64,000 bases of DNA, taken from positions 165,912 through 229,911 of the forward strand of contig NZ_JASBQY010000006.1 in assembly GCF_029960645.1 (NCBI RefSeq), written 5' to 3'. This document shows positions 1-8,396 of this stretch, piece by piece (the first letter of the stretch is position 1; each line of letters opens with the position of its first letter). This DNA is from Arthrobacter sp. AL12 (lineage in GTDB: Bacteria; Actinomycetota; Actinomycetes; Actinomycetales; Micrococcaceae). Under the pieces are notes generated by a model that was given only the letters and a program-made list of their open reading frames with translations, was not told the DNA's origin and searched no databases. The position numbers and the translations under genes are program-made.

Positions 1-4
1 CCAC

Positions 5-10
5 TAGGCT
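5..10 (+). promoter_or_regulatory. Putative -10 element, leaderless start of the dehydrogenase gene
   Basis: TAGGCT lies seven bases before the ATG at 18 and no Shine-Dalgarno sequence is visible between them. That spacing places the transcription start at or next to the ATG, as in the leaderless mRNAs common in actinobacteria. The -35 region would lie outside the window. Confidence 0.35.
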
Positions 11-17
11 GGCAGTT

Positions 18-938
18 ATGCCGAGGAATATAACCGTCAGCCTGCCGGATCCAACCCTGCGGGAGTACCTTCAGCCCCACCCCGACGTCACTCTCCTGGA
101 GTGGGACCTCACCGGGGAACCGCCGCGGCCGCGCCTCGACATCGTGGTCCAGCCCTATATGGGCAGCACGGAGGTCCTGCGCGCTCTGGAAGCGGTGGAC
201 ACCGGGCTCGTGCAGAGCCAGTCGATCGGGTACGACGGCGTCGCGGACTCGCTGCCGCCAGATCGGGTGTTCGCCAACGCCGCGGGCGTCCACGAAACGT
301 CCACCGCCGAACTGACCCTTGCCCTGATCCTGGCCAGCCAGCGCGAGTTCCCGCGGCTGCTGCAGAACCAGCAGGAGGGCCGCTGGGAGACCCGGCCCAC
401 CGCCAGCCTCGCGGACCGGCGGATACTGATCGTCGGCTACGGCGGCGTCGGCAAGGCGATTGAGGACCGTCTCCTGCCCTTCGAAACCACAGTCACCAAG
501 GTGGCCAGCAGGGCACGGACTGACCCGCGCGGCCACGTCCACGGCATCTCGGAACTGCAGACCCTGCTGCCGGAACACGACATCGTCATCGTGGGCGTTC
601 CGCTCAGCGACGCCACCCGCCACCTCATCGACGACGCCTTCCTGGCGGCCATGCCCGACGGCGCCCTGGTCGTCAACGTCGCCCGCGGAGCGGTCGCGGA
701 CACCGACGCCCTGGTGAAGCACACCGGCACCGGCCGGATCCGGGCCGCCCTGGACGTCACCGATCCCGAGCCACTCCCGCAGGACCACCCGCTGTGGCGT
801 ACCCCCGGCGTCATCATCAGCCCGCATGTGGGCGGGGCGAGCTCGGCCATGCGACCAAGGATGGGAAAGCTCATACAGCGGCAGATCGAGCTCATGCTGG
901 CGGGCGAACCGCCGGCGAACGTGGTGCTGAACGGCTAG
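18..938 (+). CDS. D-isomer-specific 2-hydroxyacid dehydrogenase
   Basis: This 306-residue protein is a cytoplasmic NAD(P)-dependent 2-hydroxyacid dehydrogenase that would interconvert a 2-keto acid and its D-2-hydroxy acid. The Rossmann motif GYGGVGKAI is near residue 140. The catalytic triad of the family is visible: Arg in NVARGAVAD, Glu in DVTDPEPLP and His in ISPHVGG near the C-terminus. Length fits the family (about 300-330). The ATG at 18 is chosen because the N-terminal strand begins there and a -10 element sits just upstream. Substrate cannot be told; glyoxylate/hydroxypyruvate reductase-like and phosphoglycerate dehydrogenase-like are both possible. It stands alone, followed by an unrelated small gene. 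Confidence 0.9.
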   Translation: MPRNITVSLPDPTLREYLQPHPDVTLLEWDLTGEPPRPRLDIVVQPYMGSTEVLRALEAVDTGLVQSQSIGYDGVADSLPPDRVFANAAGVHETSTAELTLALILASQREFPRLLQNQQEGRWETRPTASLADRRILIVGYGGVGKAIEDRLLPFETTVTKVASRARTDPRGHVHGISELQTLLPEHDIVIVGVPLSDATRHLIDDAFLAAMPDGALVVNVARGAVADTDALVKHTGTGRIRAALDVTDPEPLPQDHPLWRTPGVIISPHVGGASSAMRPRMGKLIQRQIELMLAGEPPANVVLNG

Positions 939-1138
939 GCGCCAGGCCGCTAGGAGTGCGTCGCCGTGTTGCCGCGCGGCGTCGTATCGTGACGCCGCTT
1001 GTTAAGTGTCGCTGGCGTGATGTTGACACCACGGGCCATCGATACCCTCGAGGCGCCGTCGCTCACGCCCCGGAGGAGCGCCCCGCCGCGTCGAGTAGCA
1101 TTGCTCCCAATTGGCCAGCAACGGAAGGAAGTCGTGTC

Positions 1139-1345
1139 ATGCGGTATGTCGTCTTGCAGGTAATTCTCAAAGAAAAATTGTGGGGAACCGGTTCGGGCAA
1201 TCTGACCTCCTTGGAGAAGGCCATCAACGATCAGGCCGCGAAGGGCTTCCGACTCCACACCATAACCACAGCGAGCAGCGGGAGTAAGGGAATGATCGGC
1301 GGCGGTGACCGCATCCAGGCAACGCTGGTGTTCGAGAGCCTCTGA
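1139..1345 (+). CDS. DUF4177-like small protein
   Basis: A 68-residue protein starting MRYVVLQVILKEKLWG. The pattern of an N-terminal beta strand, a central LEKAINDQAAKGFRLHTI helix and a C-terminal strand (ATLVFES) matches the DUF4177 family, whose function is unknown. I chose the ATG at 1139 because a GGAAGGAAG ribosome-binding sequence lies about eight bases upstream; the same frame is open further upstream but has no family similarity. The glycine-rich KGMIGGGDR loop before the last strand is usual for the family. No signal peptide or membrane segment. Confidence 0.8.
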   Translation: MRYVVLQVILKEKLWGTGSGNLTSLEKAINDQAAKGFRLHTITTASSGSKGMIGGGDRIQATLVFESL

Positions 1346-1751
1346 TAATCGCATATCGCGAAAGGAGCTGCGGCGTCTGGATAGCCGGCTCATTCCGAGG
1401 AGACAGTTAGCTGTCCTAGGTGCCCAGTAAACGATCGTCTTACGGACGCCGGTGCGACAGTTGTTACGGCGTCGAGGTCGACAACACGCATGGTTCAACA
1501 GATGGGTCCGCACACGACATCGCGCGCCAGCTCGCGCTTGAGGCCTTCGCCCGCTAATGGATCGGCTGGCGGGCATTGGTTTCGCTTCAACGGCTTGTCC
1601 ATTGTTTCCGCACCTGAACAGCAATCTGGCATAGCCGAGGTGCTCGATTGGTTGCGTGCCGTGCCGCAGCTCCTGATGGCTCCCGGAGCTCGTTCAGTCG
1701 AGTCTGGGCTTGCGACTGGAGCTAACCGGTCGGCCTTGGTAGCTTCAACCC
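1346..1751. other. Intergenic stretch with one possible gene relic
   Basis: No convincing intact gene. A 92-codon open frame (1490-1768 +) has no recognisable domain. A short reading frame at 1462-1557 resembles the C-terminus of a chloramphenicol phosphotransferase-like protein and is listed separately. The rest shows nothing I can name. Confidence 0.5.
1462..1557 (+). pseudogene. Possible C-terminal relic of a chloramphenicol phosphotransferase-like kinase
   Basis: The frame ending at the TAA of 1555-1557 reads YGVEVDNTHGSTDGSAHDIA followed by RQLALEAFAR. The YDVEVDTTH...SA..CA..IA pattern is characteristic of the C-terminal end of CPT-type kinases (zeta-toxin-like fold). No P-loop or other family part precedes it, so this would be a 31-codon remnant left by a deletion. 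The match is short and from memory, so confidence is low. Confidence 0.3.
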
Positions 1752-2094
1752 ATGGCCATCAAACTTGAGAACGTCGGTATCGCCGTTCGCGACCTCGAAG
1801 CAACAATCGCCTTTTTCACCGAGCTCGGGCTCACGGTCGTCGGCCGTGACACGGTCAGCGGCGAGTGGACCGCCCCAAACGAACGAGTCGAACCCAACTC
1901 GTCCCAATGACATCGGCATGCACCGCGTGGCCTTCTCGGTCGACGACATCGACGTAGCCCTTGAGATAGCTGCGAAGCACGGATGCCATCCGCTGCGCGG
2001 CGTGGCGACCTACCGCGACGAATACAAACTCACGTACCTCCGCGGTCCCAGCGGAATCATTGTGATGCTCGCCGAGAATCTCAAGAAAGACTGA
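1752..2094 (+). pseudogene. VOC (glyoxalase-fold) protein, internally deleted and frameshifted
   Basis: The ATG at 1752 opens a typical vicinal-oxygen-chelate N-terminus (MAIKLENVGIAVRDLEATIA...), which runs about 40 codons to GEWTA and stops at the TGA of 1908-1910. From about 1895 the next frame carries the C-terminal half: RPNDIGMHRVAFSVDDIDVA, then KHGCHPLRG and YKLTYLRGPSGIIVMLAE, ending at 2094. In intact relatives the halves are joined by roughly 35-40 residues with a metal-ligand Glu strand; here that segment is gone and the frame changes by one. The two halves cannot make one protein, so the gene is dead. Confidence 0.8.
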
Positions 2095-2147
2095 CAGCCG
2101 GATCGGCCTCAGGCTGCCTTGTTCACGGCGCTTGAGAGTGCTGGGGC

Positions 2148-3371
2148 CTACCCCTTCGGCTGGACCAGGCTCCAACCGGTCACGGCCACATACCCGCCGC
2201 TGATCATGTCCAGGTCGGCCGGAAGACGGGTCCGGGCGGCGCCGGAAAAGGGCGCGACCAGGATCGCACCCACCCTGGTATCACCGGCACCGGCCATGGC
2301 GTTCCAGCCCAGGGCCGCCTGGGCGGCGGCACCCGGGGCGACGGTGATAGCGCGGGGGCCAGGGTCCGTGGTCATAAACGAGCCGCCGCGGACCGTCAGA
2401 ATATCCATGGCCCACCCGCCGGTGTCGTCGAAGGCGACGTCGGGATAGGCGTTGAGCACACACGGAACCGTGCCGGAATTGACGAGCCGGATGGGCATGC
2501 CGCGATGGCCGGTGGCGGCGTCCGGTTCGCCAAGGGAAATAGCCACCTGCTCGCTGCTGCACCAGCTCGGATCCGGAGTTTGTTGCAGGGGGCCCACGGT
2601 TGGCGAGCCGTACACGACCGGCTGCTCGGTGGGCGACGGCGAGGGCGCTGGCCGCACCTGGGCGGCGTTCGCGGCGGCGCGGGTTGCCGCTCCGGACAGC
2701 GGCGCGGCGGCTACCAGCAGGACGGCGCAGACGGCCGTGGCAGCGAGGAGGGCCCCGAGCCGCGCCCGTGGCCGCCGCGGGCCAGTGGCTGCTGTCCGCA
2801 GAGGGTGCAGACCATCCTGGCCGCCGCCCGAGACGGCGTTGTCACCAGCGTCGCCGTCCAAGCTGCGGGCCGCCACACGGATCCAGACCAAGGCAGGAAT
2901 CCAGCCCCACACAACGCCCCAGTAGCCGGCGGCCAGCAGGGCCGGTCCCGCGCTGTCGAACACCATCGCCATGCGAGGTGGCGGCCACTGCGCCGTGATG
3001 CTCCCGGCGGACCAGAGCACGCTGGTGAAGAAGGACGCGAGCACCACGCACAGCCAGACGCTCATCATGGCCGTCCGGTTGTCGATGCGGTCCGCCGGTC
3101 GGGAAACCAGCAAGCGCAGCAGGAGCAGCAGCATGCCCAGCAGCGTCAAAACGGAGAGGGCGGGAATGAGGATAGGCCAAGGCGCGACCGCATGCCAGCT
3201 GGAAGCAGCCACCGTTTCCGGGACCACCAGCCGGGTTAGCGAAACCGGAAAGACGCTGAACCAGCTCAGTGCCGCGAACAATGCCGCGCTGATGAGCCAG
3301 CCGATTCCTGCCGCCGCTGCCGCTGCTGCCGTCGCTGCGCCGCGTGGCGTACCCCCAAAACGATTCCCCAT
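2148..3371 (-). CDS. Membrane protein with extracytoplasmic DUF4232 domain
   Basis: About 407 residues from the ATG at 3371 (MGNRFGGTPRGA). The frame is open a little further upstream, but that part is not protein-like. The N-terminal half has several hydrophobic segments (around residues 20-45, 60-85, 95-120 and 135-160). A cytoplasmic Arg/Pro-rich stretch and another membrane segment (LGALLAATAVCAVLLVAAAP) follow. The C-terminal 140 residues form a DUF4232 domain: the conserved pair of Cys (SWCSSEQ and VPCVLNAYPDVAF) and the Gly-Gly strand region are visible. The family is secreted or membrane-bound and of unknown function, perhaps ligand binding at the cell surface. It is convergent with the VOC relic. 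Confidence 0.75.
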   Translation of the reverse strand: MGNRFGGTPRGAATAAAAAAAGIGWLISAALFAALSWFSVFPVSLTRLVVPETVAASSWHAVAPWPILIPALSVLTLLGMLLLLLRLLVSRPADRIDNRTAMMSVWLCVVLASFFTSVLWSAGSITAQWPPPRMAMVFDSAGPALLAAGYWGVVWGWIPALVWIRVAARSLDGDAGDNAVSGGGQDGLHPLRTAATGPRRPRARLGALLAATAVCAVLLVAAAPLSGAATRAAANAAQVRPAPSPSPTEQPVVYGSPTVGPLQQTPDPSWCSSEQVAISLGEPDAATGHRGMPIRLVNSGTVPCVLNAYPDVAFDDTGGWAMDILTVRGGSFMTTDPGPRAITVAPGAAAQAALGWNAMAGAGDTRVGAILVAPFSGAARTRLPADLDMISGGYVAVTGWSLVQPKG

Positions 3372-3679
3372 GCCGGCCAGCCTAATGCAGCCCGCGGCAA
3401 GGAACGGCGACGACCGCTGCTGCGGCAATGCTCCGGTTCCCGCGGAATGCGGTGGGTCCTCCGCGGCCGTCCCGTGCCCCCGGACGGTGACGCCAGGCGA
3501 GCAGGGAACGCCGCCAGAGAGCGATCAAACCCACAGCCCCGGCCACAAACCGGCCCGCACGCGCACAGCGCCGCAGCAGAAACAGCGGATTCGCCCTGAG
3601 AGGAACCAGGCACACCCCCGGCCCACGGACGTAAACTGACCTTCGGATCACTCGGCGGAACGCACGGCTGGGAGTACGG

Positions 3680-5419
3680 ATGCTCTGGAAACTGCTTGTC
3701 GAATACCTGGCACCGCAACGCAGGCTGCTGCTCGCCGTCGTCGTCTTCCAGCTGGCGCAGTCCATCGCCTCGTTGTACCTGCCCACGCTGAACGCGGACA
3801 TCATCGACCAGGGCGTGGCGAAGGGGGACACGGACTACATCCTGCGCGTCGGCGGGGTAATGCTGCTGGTGACCCTGCTGCAGATTGCCTGCGCCATCGC
3901 GGCCGTATACTTCGGGGCGAAGGCGGCGATGGCGATGGGCCGGGACGTGCGCGGGGCGATCTTCGGCCGCGTGGCGGCCTTTTCCGAGCAGGAGGTCACC
4001 CGCTTCGGCGCGCCTAGCCTGATCACCCGCTCCACCAACGACGTCCAGCAGGTCCAGCAGCTGGTGCTCATGTCTGCGACCCTGATGGTCGCCGCGCCCA
4101 TGCTCAGTGTCGGCGGGGTGATCATGGCGATCCGGCAGGACGTGCAGCTGTCCTGGCTGATCGCGGTCAGCGTGCCGGTGCTGCTGGGCGCGGTGGGGCT
4201 GATCATCACCCGGATGGTGCCGCTGTTCCGGCTCATGCAAACCCGGATCGACACCGTGAACCGGGTGCTGCGCGAACAGCTCACCGGCATCCGCGTGGTC
4301 CGCGCCTTCGTCCGCGAGGACGTGGAGACCGCCCGCTTCGCCCGGGCCAACGAGGACGTCACGGACACCGCCCTGCGCGCCGGACGGCTGATGGCGCTCG
4401 CTTTCCCCACCGTGATGCTGGTGCTGAACGTCTCGTCCGTGGCCGTGATCTGGTTCGGCGCGTTCCGGATCCAGGACGGCTCCATGCAGGTTGGCACCAT
4501 GATCGCGTTCCTGAGCTACCTGATGCAGATCCTGATGTCCGTCATGATGGCCACCTTCATGGCGATCATGATCCCGCGCGCGGCGGTCTCCGCGGACCGG
4601 ATCGGGCAGGTGCTGGGCACTGAATCCAGCGTCCGACCGCCGGAGCACCCGTTGGACTTCTCCGGCCGCACCGGCCGCGGTGAGCTTCAAATGAGCGACG
4701 TCGGGTTCGCCTACCCGGGTGCCGAGCAGCCGGTCCTGTCCGGGATCAGCTTCACCGCCCGGGCGGGGCAGACGACGGCGATCATCGGCGCCACCGGCTC
4801 CGGCAAGACCACTCTGGTGAACCTGATGCCGCGGCTCTTCGACGCCACGGCCGGCTCGGTCCGGATAGACGGCGTGGACGTCCGCGAGCTGCACCCGGAC
4901 CTGCTCTGGGGCCACATCGGCCTGGTCCCGCAGAAGCCCTACCTGTTCTCCGGGACGGTGCGCAGCAACCTGCTCTACGGCAAACCCGACGCCACCGAGG
5001 ACGAACTCTGGCAGGCGCTGTCCATTGCGCAGGCGGAGGACTTCGTCCGGGAGATGGAGGGCGGGCTGGACGCGCCGATCTCGCAGGGCGGCACCAACGT
5101 CTCCGGCGGGCAGCGGCAGCGGATCGCGATCGCCCGGGCCCTGGTGAAACGCCCCGAACTCTACATCTTTGATGACTCCTTCTCCTCGCTGGACACCGCC
5201 ACCGACGCCCGGCTGCGGCAGGCGCTCCGGCAGCACACCGCCGGCGCCACCCTGGTGATCATCGCCCAGCGGGTCTCCAGCATCGTGGACGCGGACCAGA
5301 TCCTGGTGCTCGACGACGGCCGGCTCGTCGCGCACGGCACGCACCAGGAGCTGCTGGAGACCTCGGAGACGTACCAGGAGATCGTGAACTCCCAGCTCGC
5401 GGCGGAGGAGGCGGCATGA
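3680..5419 (+). CDS. ABC exporter subunit (fused permease-ATPase), degenerate-site half
   Basis: A 579-residue half-transporter of the exporter (ABCB) type. A six-helix transmembrane domain covers residues 1-310 and the nucleotide-binding domain roughly 330-570. Walker A GATGSGKTT is near residue 370, the signature NVSGGQRQR near 472 and Walker B LYIFDD near 495. The residue after the Walker B Asp is Asp (FDDSFSSLD), not the catalytic Glu, which is the mark of the degenerate half of heterodimeric exporters such as TM287/288. The stop overlaps the ATG of the next subunit (ATGA), so the two are translated together. The substrate is probably a drug, lipid or peptide but cannot be read from sequence. 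Confidence 0.92.
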   Translation: MLWKLLVEYLAPQRRLLLAVVVFQLAQSIASLYLPTLNADIIDQGVAKGDTDYILRVGGVMLLVTLLQIACAIAAVYFGAKAAMAMGRDVRGAIFGRVAAFSEQEVTRFGAPSLITRSTNDVQQVQQLVLMSATLMVAAPMLSVGGVIMAIRQDVQLSWLIAVSVPVLLGAVGLIITRMVPLFRLMQTRIDTVNRVLREQLTGIRVVRAFVREDVETARFARANEDVTDTALRAGRLMALAFPTVMLVLNVSSVAVIWFGAFRIQDGSMQVGTMIAFLSYLMQILMSVMMATFMAIMIPRAAVSADRIGQVLGTESSVRPPEHPLDFSGRTGRGELQMSDVGFAYPGAEQPVLSGISFTARAGQTTAIIGATGSGKTTLVNLMPRLFDATAGSVRIDGVDVRELHPDLLWGHIGLVPQKPYLFSGTVRSNLLYGKPDATEDELWQALSIAQAEDFVREMEGGLDAPISQGGTNVSGGQRQRIAIARALVKRPELYIFDDSFSSLDTATDARLRQALRQHTAGATLVIIAQRVSSIVDADQILVLDDGRLVAHGTHQELLETSETYQEIVNSQLAAEEAA

Positions 5420-7458
5420 GCGCCACCAACCGCACCGGGCCGGCCGCGCCGGCGGACGGGCGTGTGCCGCACGGCGGGGGAGCCGGGGCACCCGGCGCCG
5501 CTCCCGCCGTCGAACGCATCCCCCGGCCGCGCGGCGGCCCCGGCCACGGCGGGCCGTTCGCCGGGATGAACGTGCCCGCGGAGAAGGCGATGAACTTCGG
5601 GCCGTCGGCCAAACGGCTGCTGGGCCAGCTCCGGCCCGAGCGGCTCTGGCTGGTGCTGGTGCTGATGCTCGCGGTGGTGAGTGTGGCGTTCTCGGTGATC
5701 GGTCCGCGGCTGCTGGGGGAGGGCACCAACCTGATCTTCGCCGGCGTCGTGTCCAGGGAGCTGCCGGCCGGGGTGAGCCAGGAGCAGCTGATCGCCCAGC
5801 TGCGCGCCGCGGGCGAAACCCAGCAGGCGGACATGCTCAGCGCCATGACCCTGACGCCGGGCGAGGGGATCGACTTCGCGGCGCTGGCCACCGTGTTGCT
5901 GTGGGCGCTGGTGCTGTACGTGCTGGCCTCGGGCTTTATGTGGATGCAGGCATATATCCTCAACGGCGTGGTGCAGCGCACCATGTTCCGGCTGCGCGAG
6001 GTGATCGAGGCCAAGATCAACCGGCTGCCGCTGCGCTACTTCGATACCGTCCAGCGCGGGGAGCTGCTCAGCCGGGTCACCAATGACGTGGACAACATCT
6101 CCCAAAGCCTGCAGCAGTCCATCAGCCAGGCGGTCACGTCGCTGCTGACCGTGCTGGGCGTGCTGGTGATGATGTTCATCCTCTCGCCCACGCTCGCGCT
6201 GATCGCGCTGGTCACCGTGCCGCTGACGCTGGTGACGACGGCGCTGATCGCCAAGCGCTCGCAGAAGCTGTTCGTGGCGCAGTGGAAGCACACCGGGGAG
6301 CTGAACGGGCAGATCGAGGAGACGTACACCGGGCACGCGCTGGTGAAGGTGTTCGGCAGGCAGCGGGAGGTGGAGGAGCGGTTCCGGCAGAAGAACGCGG
6401 AGCTGTATGAGGCCAGCTTCGGCGCGCAGTTCGTGTCCGGCCTGATCATGCCGGCCATGACGTTCATCGGGAACCTGGTCTATGTGGGGATCGCCGTGGT
6501 GGGCGGCCTGCAGGTGGCCGCCGGGGCGATGCAGCTCGGGGATGTACAGGCGTTCATCCAGTACTCGCGGCAGTTCACCCAGCCGCTGGCCCAGCTGGGG
6601 TCGATGGCGAACCTGCTGCAGTCTGGGGTGGCTTCGGCCGAGCGGGTGTTCGAGCTGCTGGACACCGAGGAGCAGTCTCCGGATCCGTCGCCCGGGGTGG
6701 CTCCGGCGGCGACGCGGGGGAAGCTGGTGTTCGAGAACGTGTCCTTCGCCTATTCGCCGGACAAGCGGCTGATCGCGGACCTGAGCCTGGTGGCCGAGCC
6801 GGGGCAGACCGTCGCGATTGTCGGCCCCACAGGGGCCGGGAAGACCACGCTGGTGAACCTGATGATGCGGTTCTACGAGCTCGACGCCGGCCGGATCACT
6901 CTCGACGGCGTGGACGTCACCGCGATGACGCGCAACGAGTTGCGCTCGCGGATGGGCATGGTCCTGCAGGACACCTGGCTGTTCGGTGGGACCATCCGCG
7001 ACAACATCGCCTACGGCCGGCCTGCTGCGACCGAGGACGAAATCCTGGAGGCGGCGAAGGCGACGTACGTGGACCGGTTCGTCCGGTCCCTGCCGGAGGG
7101 CTACGACACCGTGCTCGACGACGAGGGCTCCAACGTCTCCGCCGGGGAGAAGCAGCTGCTCACCATCGCCCGGGCGTTCCTGGCGCGGCCGTCCGTGCTG
7201 ATCCTGGACGAGGCGACGAGTTCGGTGGATACTCGGACCGAGGTGCTGGTGCAGAAGGCGATGAGCGCGCTGCGCTCGGACCGGACCAGCTTTGTGATCG
7301 CGCACCGGCTCTCCACCATCCGCGACGCCGACCTCATCCTGGTGATGGAGGCCGGCCAGATCGTGGAGCAGGGGACGCATGCCGAACTGCTGGCCGCAGG
7401 CGGCGCGTACTCCGCGCTGTACGAGGCGCAGTTCGCGGCTCCAGTGGCGGAGGTTTAG
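5416..7458 (+). CDS. ABC exporter subunit (fused permease-ATPase), catalytic half
   Basis: A 680-residue half-transporter whose ATG overlaps the stop of the preceding subunit. A Gly/Pro-rich cytoplasmic tail of about 55 residues precedes six membrane helices. The periplasmic loop after helix 1 is enlarged (residues about 105-145). The ATPase domain has Walker A GPTGAGKTT near 469, signature NVSAGEKQL near 572 and a canonical Walker B VLILDEATSSVD near 593 with the catalytic Glu. It therefore carries the active site missing from its partner, and the pair should work as an asymmetric heterodimer at the cytoplasmic membrane. Confidence 0.92.
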   Translation: MSATNRTGPAAPADGRVPHGGGAGAPGAAPAVERIPRPRGGPGHGGPFAGMNVPAEKAMNFGPSAKRLLGQLRPERLWLVLVLMLAVVSVAFSVIGPRLLGEGTNLIFAGVVSRELPAGVSQEQLIAQLRAAGETQQADMLSAMTLTPGEGIDFAALATVLLWALVLYVLASGFMWMQAYILNGVVQRTMFRLREVIEAKINRLPLRYFDTVQRGELLSRVTNDVDNISQSLQQSISQAVTSLLTVLGVLVMMFILSPTLALIALVTVPLTLVTTALIAKRSQKLFVAQWKHTGELNGQIEETYTGHALVKVFGRQREVEERFRQKNAELYEASFGAQFVSGLIMPAMTFIGNLVYVGIAVVGGLQVAAGAMQLGDVQAFIQYSRQFTQPLAQLGSMANLLQSGVASAERVFELLDTEEQSPDPSPGVAPAATRGKLVFENVSFAYSPDKRLIADLSLVAEPGQTVAIVGPTGAGKTTLVNLMMRFYELDAGRITLDGVDVTAMTRNELRSRMGMVLQDTWLFGGTIRDNIAYGRPAATEDEILEAAKATYVDRFVRSLPEGYDTVLDDEGSNVSAGEKQLLTIARAFLARPSVLILDEATSSVDTRTEVLVQKAMSALRSDRTSFVIAHRLSTIRDADLILVMEAGQIVEQGTHAELLAAGGAYSALYEAQFAAPVAEV

Positions 7459-7580
7459 GCATGTTCGGGTGGCGCGCCCGACTGGACATGGGGGTCGACA
7501 GCGGTGGTGCGACCGGGCAGATCCGTTTCCTGAAGGTTTACATATCGGCCTTTATCGGGCTTTTTGTTCTGGAGTTTCCT

Positions 7581-8387
7581 CTACTTGTTGGGCGGGCGGG
7601 ATGCCGGGGCCAAAATGGCGAAGTACCCGGGCACACGTTGCTGGTTCCCGACCGGGTTCATGGAGACCACTTCGATCTCCACGGAGTCGTCGATGATCAA
7701 CCGCCAGCGGTCGGCGGGGAACTGGCGGCTGCGTTCCTGCGCTCCGAAGTGCCCGGGCCTCGGGAGGTTTTCCAAGGCACGCTGCAGTTGACTTGGCATG
7801 CCTGCGCGGGTGGCTCCGAGGGCTGCAAGGTACCCGAGGCTGTTGCCGCGGAAGTTCGTTTCGGCCAGGAATAGGTTGCCTTGTTCCCCCAACACGATGT
7901 GAAGGTTCGCGGCGAGCGATGCTTGTCTGTTGGGCTTGAGGACGTGGAAGACTCCCCGAACAAAGACATTGGCCGGCCCCAGCCGCTCCAGGAGGAGTCT
8001 TCCAGCGCCAGCAGCAGCAGCGTCTAGTACCGCGTACTCAGCGTTGGGAATGTCTGCGCTTTCATGCCGGGCCCGTTCGACCGCACCGGCCGACACATCG
8101 ACACCGAGCACACTCGGGAAATGCCCGGCAAGCCAGCGGGTGTGGGTTCCGTTGCCGCACCCAATATCGACTACGGGAAGTGCGGGGTCCAAGTGGGTCA
8201 GGAGTTCGTCAGCGTACTGGGTGCGCTCAAACTGGGAACCGGAGTCCCAGAGCACATCTCCTGCGTGCCCGGTGGAACGAACTCCGCGCCAGTAACCTTC
8301 CCATGCTGCGTCTGGGTTCTTTGGTGCCCTCGAAGCTAGACGCACCACGGAGGGTACGAGCTGCATCCGGTCCCAGAGAGTCGACAT
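7581..8387 (-). CDS. Class I SAM-dependent methyltransferase
   Basis: A 268-residue protein with motif I VVDIGCGNGTHTRWL near residue 92, followed by GVDVSAGAVERAR (the acidic residue that binds the ribose of SAM). The later YAVLDAAAAG and VFVRGVFHVL segments correspond to motifs II-III of the methyltransferase 11/25 type. The C-terminal part (after residue 170) is a substrate-binding cap with FRGNSLGYLAALG that I cannot assign to a known substrate. It lies ten bases downstream of the GGDEF/EAL gene on the same strand and could be the last gene of that operon. Confidence 0.82.
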   Translation of the reverse strand: MSTLWDRMQLVPSVVRLASRAPKNPDAAWEGYWRGVRSTGHAGDVLWDSGSQFERTQYADELLTHLDPALPVVDIGCGNGTHTRWLAGHFPSVLGVDVSAGAVERARHESADIPNAEYAVLDAAAAGAGRLLLERLGPANVFVRGVFHVLKPNRQASLAANLHIVLGEQGNLFLAETNFRGNSLGYLAALGATRAGMPSQLQRALENLPRPGHFGAQERSRQFPADRWRLIIDDSVEIEVVSMNPVGNQQRVPGYFAILAPASRPPNK

Positions 8388-8396
8388 ATACCAACC

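Noticed and set aside
3266..7380. Long minus-strand open frames over the ABC transporter genes (741 and 739 codons)
   Set aside because: They are antisense shadows caused by high GC; their His/Arg/Gly-rich translations have no domains, while the plus strand carries complete ABC motifs.
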